Source: Amphiura filiformis | Taxonomy: Eukaryota > Echinodermata > Ophiuroidea > Amphilepidida > Amphiuridae | DNA length: 64,000 bases | Assembly: GCF_039555335.1 (NCBI RefSeq) | Contig: NC_092642.1 | Coordinates: 18,629,208-18,693,207, forward strand | Direction: 5' to 3' | In this document: one piece after another, positions 49,074 to 59,400 of the stretch | Numbering within the stretch: position 1 is the stretch's first letter | Layout of the letters: each line of letters starts with the position of its first letter | The notes under the pieces: model-generated | Seen by the model: the letters and a program-made list of their open reading frames with translations, nothing else | What the model was told of the DNA's origin: nothing | Database searches by the model: none | Position numbers and translations under genes: made by a program

Positions 49074-50092
49074 CAAGGTGTCCCAGAATGATTTGTACCG
49101 TGTTTCAACAAAATATCAAAAATATATAGTCAACAGTGTATCTAATTTTAATAAGTGCAATACAATACTACACATGTCTCCTACTTATTCTGTGACTTTC
49201 ATGGAAATAGCTTGATTCGTTTTGGCGTGACATTGCTATTACTGAAAATGGACGAAAACTGCATGTGTGTAATTTACAGTGCAAAGGCATCATAACACAT
49301 GGATCCTTTATCACCATCGTCCAGCCGCACTGTGCAATATATTGCAGAAATCCTACATTCTTTGATAGCAAATACACCAAATTTGGCACAGATGTGGAGC
49401 TTACAATTCTTGATATGGGATTAAGTGAAACATTTCAATATGACATAAGATATTTAGGCTGAAAAACATACTTTTAATGTGATTTTTACCACAATTTCTA
49501 CCCACAAATGTCATTATTAGAGAGGATATAACTTCCTCAAGGATCCTGGGTTTGCCCATATACTGTGGACATAAATGCATGCTGTGACACTAAGGACGAA
49601 CCTTCTCTACACTTTTATGAAAAATCCACCTCTGCCGGCATTTCAAATGATGAAACTCACACACCTCAATAGGCCTAATTGTCTTCAAAACTGCCGCCAA
49701 AAGAAAGAATAGTTTAAGGTCACTCAAGCATAGCAAATCCTTTATTCCATACAATGATTGCTTCGTAACATCATAAATAAACGATAGATATCGACTATTT
49801 AGTAGAAGTAAGAACAGGACACAGCAATATACTGCATAACATAACTTTGTGCTGAACGGTTAGTAATTTTGCAGATTTTTAAAATAGGTTGCTTTGTCAA
49901 AACTTGGAATTCACCATTTTTACGCAATCCTCTCTAACTTCTACTAAAAACGTCCAATTTCTAAAATCTAAAAAATCTGAGAAAGCTAAATATATGCAAA
50001 ACTTAAAATGCAAAACAATATGACCAATATAAATGCCGTTCATACCTAAATAATTCCATCTTTCTCGGTATAAATCATTCTGGGACACCCTG
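49074..50092. mobile_element. Tc1/mariner-type non-autonomous element
   Basis: TIR CAAGGTGTCCCAGAATGATT / AATCATTCTGGGACACCCTG, flanked by TA on each side. 1.0 kb with no transposase frame. Inserted in the minisatellite next to the second foldback copy. Confidence 0.85.
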
Positions 50093-50254
50093 TAGTTACT
50101 TCATCAATACCGATATCAGCAGTAGATTATAGTTACTTCATCAATACCAATATCAGCAGTAGATTATAGTTACTTCATCAATACCGATATCAGTGGTAGA
50201 TTATATTTACTTCATCAATACTGATATCAGCAGTAGATAGTTACTTCATCAATG

Positions 50255-50427
50255 CAGGTACGAAATTACAACACATTGTCTATGGAGCAGTGTAATACAC
50301 ATAACGTATGCATAACTCGCAAACGCAAAATCGGAATCAACTGAAATTTTGGGAATAAACTTTTTTCGTTGATATCTACTGAAAAGTGTCATAAACAGAG
50401 GATGCTAGGATCACGAAATACTCCTTT
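50255..50427 (-). mobile_element. Partial inverted copy of the MITE at 8031-8374
   Basis: Shares GCAAAATCGGAATCAACTGA, GCATAACTCGCAAACGC and GATCACGAAATACTCCTTT. Confidence 0.8.
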
Positions 50428-50496
50428 CATTTCATCAATACCAGTATCAGCAGTAGATTATAGTTACTTCATCAATACCGATATCAACAGTATACA

Positions 50497-51004
50497 AATA
50501 TTGACTGCTATGAGGGGCATGGTTAAAATTATAGGCCCAAGGTGATCTCAAAACCATGCTATGACCCGAGGCGCAGCCTCGGGTCATAGCATGGTTTTGA
50601 GATCACCTTGGGCCTATAATTTTAACCATGACCCGAATAATGCAGTCAATATTTCTTTTATATACCGCATTGATATAGATTTTTGTCATCTGATTGGTTA
50701 AAAGGCCTATTTTATTGTTCATATTAGGCCATGGTAAAATTTACAAAGAAAGATTTTCGTTATGAACCGATCGCGTCACCGCAACTGGCAGGCAGCGCGT
50801 TGGCGCCGCGTGCGCAATGCGAACACGCTATCGCGCGCGTAGAGTTTGATCGGAACGCACACCGCGTGCGATGTGAAAATGATTATGCCCGGGAATAGTC
50901 TTTTAAAGACTATTGCCCGGGAATAGTTAAAAGGAGGGCATAGCTAATTCAATGACTGCACTTTTAACCAATCAGATGACAGGAATCTATATATGAGGTA
51001 TATA
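50497..51004. mobile_element. Foldback element containing a 113-bp perfect palindrome
   Basis: 50518-50572 is the exact inverse of 50576-50630 with a 3-nt loop. A second inverted pair, ATCTGATTGGTTAAAAG near 50680 and TTTTAACCAATCAGATGA near 50961, encloses GC-rich DNA with GCGCGC tracts. No ORF. Confidence 0.88.
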
Positions 51005-51012
51005 ATAGATTA

Positions 51013-51235
51013 TATACTCTGATCAGCTCTTAATAGGCGGGACTAATAACATCGTGGATTGATACAGAATGGCGTACACACAGCTAAGTGCAGCACCTAC
51101 ACGAACTGCGCCTTGCGTTTTGCATGAATGACGCGTGCTTTTGTGAATTTACGCGTGCGTAAGTTGGAACTTTATTGACTCGCGCAGTCACAAAAGCCGA
51201 ATAATTCCCGCCTATTAAGAACTGATCAAAGTATA
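51013..51235. mobile_element. MITE, 220 bp
   Basis: TACTCTGATCAGCTCTTAAT..AGGCGGGA versus TCCCGCCTATTAAGAACTGA..TCAAAGTA. Confidence 0.82.
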
Positions 51236-51506
51236 GTTACTTCATCAATACCAATATCAACAGTAGATAGTTACTTCATCAATACCAATATCAGCAGTAG
51301 ATGGCTACTATATCAATACCAATATCAACAGTAGATTATAGTTACTTCATCAATACCAATATCAGCAGTAGATTATAGTTACTTCATCAATACCGATATC
51401 AGCAGTAGATTATAGTTATTTCATCAATACCAGTATCAGTAGTAGATCGTTACTTCATCAATACCTATATCAAGTTGATGGTTCATTGGTCATCCCTATC
51501 AATACC

Positions 51507-52012
51507 ATTATTATGTCTTCAGAATCTTGGCTCCTATACTTTGTACATAACCTGGCTGTCTGATAAATTTGTGTATCGGTCACTTGGAGCTACAGGGTTT
51601 TTTTCATATCTGTAGCCTCTTCATAGAGTGCATAGTTCATATACTTTATATGTAAAAGTCTCTGTTGATGTGATTTTGTTGTTGTTTATGTGACAAGCCA
51701 TGACCAAAAATCACATTTTTGACCAAAAAACACACCAAAAACACATTTTTGACCAAAAATCATATTTTTGACCAAAAATCACATTTTTTACCAAAAATCA
51801 CATTTTTGACCAAAAATCACATCACATTTTTGACCAAAATCACATTTTTGACTAAAAATCACATTTTGACCAAAAATCACATTTTGACCAAAAATACATT
51901 TTTAACCAAAAAAACGCATTTTTGACCAAAAATCACAATTTTGAACAAAAATAACATTTTTGACCAAAAAATCATGTTTTTGACCAAAAAAGATTCTGAA
52001 GACATAATAATG
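51507..52012. mobile_element. TIR element carrying a private minisatellite
   Basis: ATTATTATGTCTTCAGAATC and GATTCTGAAGACATAATAAT are perfect 20-bp inverses. The interior holds about 15 units of TTTTTGACCAAAAATCACA (about 17-19 bp). Confidence 0.9.
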
Positions 52013-52013
52013 A

Positions 52014-52163
52014 TAAAATTGACGGATAATTTAGCATGATACCTGAATTTATCAGTCTCGCTAGAGTTTTCAAATATCACGCTCGACTTCGTCTCGTATG
52101 ATATTTGAAAACTCTAGCTCGACCGATAAATTCAGGTATCACACTCAATCCGTCCAATTTTAT
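52014..52163. repeat. Snap-back palindrome, arms about 65 bp
   Basis: AAAATTGACGGATAATTTAG.., GATACCTGAATTTATC.. and TAGAGTTTTCAAATATCA recur inverted; loop about 19 nt. It starts at the right end of the element at 51507-52012. Confidence 0.88.
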
Positions 52164-53863
52164 ATCAATATCAGCAGTAGATAGCTACTTCATCAATGCC
52201 AGTATCAGCAGTAGATAGCTACTTCATCAATACCAATATCAACAGTAGATAGTTACTTCATCAATACCAATACAACAGTAGATTATAGTTACTCCATCAA
52301 TAAAAATTTGTTAGTCTCTGTTTCCTACCTTTCTTCATTTTTTTTTTTATTTATATATTTTTACATTTTTATTTGGACAAGGGTTGATTGAAATTCGAAA
52401 TTCAGGATGGCACTTTTCAGGGGCTCGGATCTCAAAAGTTAGTCTCAACTTGTTTAAAAAAAACAACTTTTAATTAAATTTTCATCTTTATTTTAGACAT
52501 TGGTGCCACCAAAATATGAGAAATGGTTTTACCTGGGGTAGAAAAACAAACTTACTTTCATGTATACGTGTACATGTATTTCAATGGGACTTTTTTAGTG
52601 GTGTGCGCCCGCTGCTGCTAAATCGAGCTTGTCACCATTGCAAACAGCTGAGTTTTTCGATCCTGAAAATTATTTTGAGTAGGGCCTACACAAAATTAGT
52701 CTTGCGGTAAATGTACCTGTGAAATAAAGGTAAATCTTTTGTTATCATGATATAGGAATGAAGTGCGGTAAGGCACAGAAGCTAGTGTTAATTTGATTTT
52801 TATGTTTGGACGTGATTATTGAGATGATTGATAAGCTTAAATTCTACTAAACTGAAATTGGTGCAAAATTCCACAGCTTTGTCATGTTTGACCAGGGATA
52901 TAAAGGGATAGGCATCGTAGCTATTACGTAACACACCGAATGATGTAGTTTAACTCTAGACAATAGGCGCCATATTGCAGGAGGGTTAGAGTTCATAGAG
53001 GAAACGTTAAAGGTTAGTAGATTAGGTCACACAGGCACATCACTAATGTGTTTCACGAGTTGTAATACCGACAGGTAAAAACATTGATTTTGTAAAATTC
53101 TCCCGATTTTTTAAAATTACTAAATAAGGTTAGTACTTCAAACCATTCTTTGATGAATCTATGCAATATGACGGTAATTTTTGAAACATCTAAGAATCAA
53201 TCTTAAACATCTTCATGATATTCATTTTTTTTGCGCATGGTCAAAGCATGCTCTTGCGCTATCCACAGACTATCCGGTGGAAACTTCAAAGCAACGATCA
53301 TGCGTTAATATTTACAAAATGGCGAATGATGTAGTTTAAGTCGAACAATAGCGTGACCGGCGTGACGTAGTTTTTTGGCATTGTTCCTGTATGCACTTTC
53401 ACCCTCCTGGTTTGACTGAAGGTGTTTGTATGTACAGTAATGCTGAATTGGTTAAGGTGACAGATTTTGTCTTTATTCACAGCATTCTCATTGGTGTATA
53501 TAATTTGAGACTGAAATAAAAAGACTAGTTTTTGTATGACGTCCTGTCAACCGGCAACTTAATACTCGAGAACTCTAGCTTCGAATTTGCACACGATAGT
53601 TACACATTCAAAGGCAAAGCTAGAGTGCTTTGCTATGGTTTTTCGGTCGTATACCTGATCTCATGTACCAATACCTTGTGTATTGGTACATGATTCGGCG
53701 AGTATACTTCAGCAATAGCGAATAAGTGGTCGTTTTTTACTCTGTTCAAAACGTCACATGTACACCAAAATACAGCCCCGAAATGGTCTACTTTTAGCGT
53801 GCCTTAACTCCGAAACAGTTTAGTCCAAGTTAAAAATGCGATAACCAACCCTAAGTTGCTTAC

Positions 53864-54007
53864 CTTGGGCGAATTTGTAGTAATTTCCGCTAGCTCCGTG
53901 TTGAAAAATGTCCGGTACTTGCCCGGTACAAACATAGAAATGGCCACATTTGCTTCAGTCCTGGTATGAATATTTCTTCCGTAATCCAATGGTTCCAACG
54001 TGGGCAT
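53864..54007 (-). CDS. Candidate first coding exon of an unidentified gene
   Basis: ATG at 54007-54005, then 48 codons in phase 0 up to AAG|GTAAGC (donor at 53863-53858). The sequence begins MPTLEPLDYGRNIHTRTEAN and ends ELAEITTNSPK; it has mixed composition, not low complexity. It is head to head with METTL25B, about 280 bp from a YY1-type promoter motif, as expected of a bidirectional promoter. I do not recognise the family and found no second exon to the left, so the gene may have a long intron or be misjudged. Confidence 0.5.
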
Positions 54008-54300
54008 CACGATGATAGTCTCCTACACAACCAGATTGTGTCGGCCTGACGCTCGTTGATCCTAATCGCTAAAGTGAGGACAGCGTGAGCTCTTACCTGC
54101 GTAAAAGTCTGTTCGACAAAGGCGATTGTGAATAAGGATGATTGACAGCGCCGTTCATTAGGCGGAGCCATTATATTCTGGCATCACAGCAGACAGGTTG
54201 CGCTGTCCTCTGACCTTGACTGTTCGTCACGTAGACATACCGTGACCTGGGTACACGTACAAAGCTGGGGGGATGCGACTGTGGCCGCCATTTTGACACG
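54008..54300. promoter_or_regulatory. Probable bidirectional promoter with a YY1-type motif
   Basis: GCCGCCATTTTG at 54284-54295 matches the YY1 consensus typical of 5' ends of housekeeping genes. The interval is locally GC-richer and repeat-poor, between the minus-strand exon at 54007 and the presumed METTL25B leader. Confidence 0.5.
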
Positions 54301-54466
54301 CGGTATCTACTCTTCAGAAAAATTACTTTTGTTGACGTTTTATATCAAACAATTTTCGATAACAGATTTCTACTAGGATTTCAATTTTTTATTAATGAAG
54401 GTGCATGTAGTTTTGAGGAATAACACGGGATGTTTCGAGTTTTATTTTAACTGGTGGTGTAGGAAG
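54296..54466 (+). other. METTL25B: Putative METTL25B noncoding first exon
   Basis: An acceptor directly before the coding exon (56260) demands an upstream exon. The best donor after the YY1 motif is GGAAG|GTGAGTG at 54466/54467. The transcription start is unknown. Confidence 0.4.
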
Positions 54467-54814
54467 GTGAGTGAATTCGTGAATGAGGCCGGGGATTGAG
54501 GTTTTGTTGTTTCAACGATCCGAAAGTAGGATACTGAAACGTGGGCTAAAATGTCTAATGACGCCATGTTTACATGAAAACATTAGCTGCTGCGAGGTCA
54601 GTGTCGTTGAATTCGTTACCTAAATTCCTTTCAGGATATTCTGATTTCACTTATTTATGATGTGTACGAAAGTTCACCATATAATCTCAAAAGTATGAAT
54701 GCAAGCTGTTATTGCTGACAATAGAAACATTGTTGCAAAGTCATTAAAAACAGGTATGTATTACAGACGTTCTTTGGCCGAAACGAGATACAGGCTAGTA
54801 AGGCAGTCTATTTC

Positions 54815-55112
54815 GGTCGGACAGCGGTGCAGTTTTTTTGCACTGGAGGTTATTTATTCTGGTAATGTTGAAATTTGGATGAAAATTATTTTCATGAGTC
54901 AACTGTATCTTTCTAGCAAGATTTGCCTATTTTGGGCAGTCTAAAATTTTGCTGAAGTGTAATTTTAGCAACATTTTTGATGCAATCGCTTGTTGTGATC
55001 GGCTGTGTTTACTTCTGAACTTCCATTGCTTTACAGGGTCTCATGCTTCAGCGAATCCGACTACATTTTGAATGCTACGGTCTCTAGCCTAGAATGTGAA
55101 GCTATCGGTGAG
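54815..55112 (+). repeat. Dispersed repeat, copy 2 (first copy at 17660-17985)
   Basis: See the first copy; GATCGGCTGTGTTTACTTCT and CATGCTTCAGCGAATCCGA are shared. Confidence 0.8.
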
Positions 55113-55365
55113 CAAATTCTTGGCTAGACTTCTCGAGCAACCGGCAACCAGACCGAAAATGCCATTCTGCCAGTACAGGGACATACGATGTCGATGATTT
55201 TTATTTTTGGGTGGATCATCGTATAGGCACATGACGTAGAATTATACATGCATGTCACCCAATGCACCATGCAATTGAATTGGTAGACACTGGCACTGCA
55301 CAGTACCGGCTTTGGAGCCAACAAAACGTAACATGGTGCATGTATTACTTTGGCATGGAAATAAA

Positions 55366-55408
<43 letters not shown>

Positions 55409-55410
55409 AT
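55366..55410 (+). repeat. (ATCT)n microsatellite
   Basis: About 11 tetranucleotides. Confidence 0.97.
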
Positions 55411-56260
55411 GACATCGGGAAATGACGCACAATTTCCGGTAAAATGAGTAATACCAAGAAAGGATAAAATTCAAATTGAGAAAATATTCTAGGTATGACT
55501 TGTAGTTGTACTAAATTTTGTAGCTGCACAAGTCAGCAACCAACCACCTGCCACTGCGTTATTACGCCCTGAATGTCATACGCAAACTAGTCTTTTTTAA
55601 TTTTGTCTTCGATTATTAAAATGCAAATTTGACATTATCTAATTCCCTAATATTAAAGCAAATAAAGTATAAATTTTCTGAACTATAAACCAGTTATTTG
55701 AAACACAAATCCTGAAAAATACTTAAAACTCACAAGGTCAGAAAGTTGAAACACAAATCTTGAAAAATACTTAAAACTCACAAGGTCAGAAAGTTTCCAT
55801 GTTTTAATTTTTTCTCACAGAACACTTCATATGTCTGATTTATTAAGCAAAAATATCCTTTTCCTCACAATTGCTTGCTTTAGGAATACCTAAATTCATG
55901 TTACAGATACAGTGGTTTGATCTTAAAAATTACCCTTTTTATGTTAATTTTTGTTAAACGGATGACAAGTGTCCCCCACCAGACCCCCGGCATCCTCTGG
56001 ATCAGTGTTTACTCTCTCTGGAAATTGGGTGCGCCAAATGAAACATTTTCTTCTCAAATTGGCCCAATTTTGGCCCAGTAATTCCCCAAATTCACTAATT
56101 GTAATACAGCATTACAAATTTTTGTGAGACAAAAATAATTTTCACTGGGCCAAATTTGAGACATATGGCCTCTGAGCAAACACTGCTCTGGATCAGTGCT
56201 TTCCATCATTTCCCTTGCAACCTGATTTACGTAACAGTTTCTTTTCTTTTCCTAAAACAG

Positions 56261-56406
56261 GTGGCAATGTACATTGTATTTCTAGTTTAACCATGAGTCG
56301 ATACATGGACACAACTCGGATTCCAAAACAACAGCTACAAGAATATGCCAGGCAACTGCTGGTGTTTATCAACGAATATGAATGGTTGACCCATGCATAT
56401 GTAGTA
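56261..56406 (+). CDS. METTL25B: METTL25B coding exon 1 (with 32 nt of leader)
   Basis: Acceptor TTTTCCTAAAACAG at 56260; ATG at 56293 (ACCATGA); 38 codons; donor GTA|GTAAGT, phase 0. The leader contains an 8-codon upstream ORF (56267-56290) that stops 2 nt before the start codon. Confidence 0.9.
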
Positions 56407-59400
56407 GTAAGTTAAAATCTGAAAGGGCTATTACTATACCTCATAAATATTTATTAGATAATATTTATTAGGAGAGCGTGGCCTAGCGGTTAAGGCATAG
56501 GACTGTGAACCCAAGGGTCAAGGGTTCGAATCCCAGGTCAGGCTCTTTGTGTCCTTGAGCAAGACACTTCACTCTACTTGCTTAGTGCTTCGGAGGGCAC
56601 TTTAAGCTGTCGGTCCCGATGTACATGCATATTTTCTCACATTAATGTAGTGTGCACGTTAAAGAACGCCACAGGCTATTCGAAAAGAGCAGGGGATCAT
56701 CCGGTCATGTTGACTGTACTTCAAAATACACTCATCTACTCTAGGTTCCAGAGTAAAAAATAAGTACAGCTTGTCTGTACGCAGTGCGATAATACTCATA
56801 CATATGAGGGAGGCACTTATAAGGAAGGAAGGAAGACATCTTATTGGTTAATAACGCCAGCGTCCGAGTACGGTATTTTGACTACTGCCCCGCGCCTGTG
56901 CAATTACGCGCATGCAGGGAGGTAGTAAAAACTTCCGCACCCTACTACCTCACGGTGTCTCGACCCCGTGTGTCGCCGTTCCTTCAGACGTAGCATTATG
57001 CTACACAACGGCAATTCTGCAGACGCGTTTATTGTGAAAATGGCATCTGCTGCAGTTATTTTGCTGAGATGGATAATAACACACGAATTGACATTTTATG
57101 AAACAAAATGTTATTTATGGAATGTTAAAAAGAAAATTAGAATAATATAGGTCAAAATGTAAATTGATTGAACAGAAATCCTCCAATAAAATCAGGTAAG
57201 CAAAATATTAAGCTTATTTACCATGCCGGCCGGCCGGCACGGTGACTGGTGTTTGTTTTGACTTTTGTTTACGATTTTACCGTGATAATGAAAATATTTA
57301 TGAGGTATAGTAACATGTTTTATTTCGGGAAAGTAGTCAAAACTACTGGTCCCGAGGTGTTGGATGATTTGACTACTTCCCTCAACGAGTCAGGAAGTAG
57401 TCAAATCATCCAACACCTCGGGACCAGTAGTTTTGACTACTTCCCCTCAAAACATGTTGTATTTATATACTAACACATCTGGATGTTTTCATGAAGTTTT
57501 GGATGAAGCTTACAGATTTATTGCCATTGGCAAAACATAATCATTATTGGGTAGTATCCAGACTAGGGTAAAAATGAAATTGCTTCTAATAGATACTGTA
57601 ATGTAACTACAGAAAATAGATGTTGTGAACTGTTTATAATATATTTATTTCATTAAAAAACAGGGGTAGTGAAAGTTGGCAATCTTTTCATATGAGTTCA
57701 TGTGAAAACTGATAATTACTTTAAAACTTCACTTCTTTCCTTCAGGAGTTTTTCAAGAAGAATCATTGGAGTAATCTACCTGTCAAATGGCAGCAGTGTC
57801 TACTGGGTCTAACACCACCAGAAATAGCCGAGTCTGTTATGGATGATGTCACAACAAAAACAAGGTACACATATTGCCAACAACTCCCTCTCCAAAATGA
57901 CAGACATAGCTAAGATACTGCCTGCAGTATATTTATGATAACTGATGTCTCTTCCAGTTTGGTAGTGACATCAAATGGCAGCAGTGTCTGCTGGGTCCAA
58001 CAATGCTAGAAATAGCAGATCTGTTATGAATGACGTCACAACAAGAATAAGGGTCACATATCACTATGAAATTTTTACACTTAAAATCACACTGATATCT
58101 GTAATGGACACTGAAAATTTAACACAATGAACAGCACCACTGAAAATAACACTGAAATAGTTCTTTTGTTATTCTGTATGCAAATAACCATTGTCCAACC
58201 ACACTGAAAAATGGATTGAAACTCCTCTGAAAATCATTGGCCAGTCATTAATCCCACTGAAATGGATTTAATCCCACGGAAATGGATTTAATCCCACTGA
58301 AATGGATTTAATCACACTGAAATGAGCTGGCCTGTTCTATTGATTAGTGCCCTAGATCATTGCTCATTATATAGCAGACAATAACCACTTGATATACCAC
58401 TGAAAAATACACTGAAATACCACTGAAAACAATTTCAGTCTAACAATTTCTTTTGTTCTTATGATTTTCAGTGTTACCCTGTCATTTTCAGTGTGATTTT
58501 CAGTGTAAAAAATTCATAGTGTATTGCCAACAACTCCTGTCCAAAATGACAGGAATACATATAGTTGTCTAGCTAAGATGCTGCCTACAGATTATTTGTT
58601 TAACGTGTGTCTCTTCCAGTTTTTTAACAAAAATGCTCAGCTTTGGAGAAGATAACAAAACACAATTTTTTGACCCAAGGGTTTTTGGAAAACATAAATT
58701 TTGGGGTTTTTTTTTCCTAAACTGAAAATATTTGCCAAATCACAGATGGTTATGTTCAGTGTTTGCCATTCTAAATGTGTATATTTATATATTAAGTTTA
58801 GACAATTTTGCAGCCGGGGTATCTTTCACACAAAGTGCTACCCACCTGTGTCCGACCACCTCTGAAATGCACCCTTAATTGTGAACAAATTAGTGCAAAC
58901 TTACTTAAACAATAATATTACTAACCCTAAATGTCTAAGGATTTGGCTGAAAAAAGGACCCCTAAATGGCGATGCCTTCAGAAAAAGTACCTCTTTTTCA
59001 AAAAGACATCAACGACGCTGTGTGGTGAACATACCCTTTTAGATGTTTTTTTTTTTCGTTTGTGTGTAGCAAGTCAAGTAGTTACCCCCACCTGGGTTTT
59101 GCAGTTATGAGGCCCAAACACTTCCCCAATTCCAGAGCTAAGACAATCTTAATGAATCTTGTTTTGTCAGATGTGTTTGGCCGCTGAGTCTTCTAGCTTA
59201 CAAAGCCACTGCCAAGGCCCTATCAATACCTCGATACCCACTGCCAGAGGAGGAACAAGAACAGTTTGGAGACAGTGACATGGGAGATCTAACGTACTGT
59301 TATAGGCTGCATGTTAAACCTAAGAAGAGACATGAGATTGATAACCTAGCCAGGGTATGTATGACATTGCAGGGAAAGGCAGTGAACCCAGTTAGTGTAA

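Larger units (their letters stand above)
44646..52305 (+). repeat. Interrupted minisatellite, unit about 37 bp (TAGTTACTTCATCAATACCG type)
   Basis: Units of the form CAGTAGATTATAGTTACTTC then ATCAATACCGATATCAG occur at about 44646-44930, 45480-45505, 47869-48015, 48373-48540, 50093-50250, 50430-50500, 51232-51480 and 52166-52305. The pieces are in one orientation and are separated by distinct elements, as if one array had been split by insertions. Confidence 0.9.
35213..53863. other. Gene-free interval filled with repeats
   Basis: No exon that I can support between the SUPT7L stop and the exon at 53864. The 3' untranslated region of SUPT7L occupies the first few hundred bases. Stretches where I see nothing but AT-rich sequence: 37400-38510, 38800-40730, 43600-44640, 46640-47450 and 52320-53860. 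Confidence 0.6.

Noticed and set aside
58100-58520. CACTGAAAATCACACTG blocks as a separate minisatellite
   Set aside because: They are the subterminal repeats of the MITE at 58062-58521.
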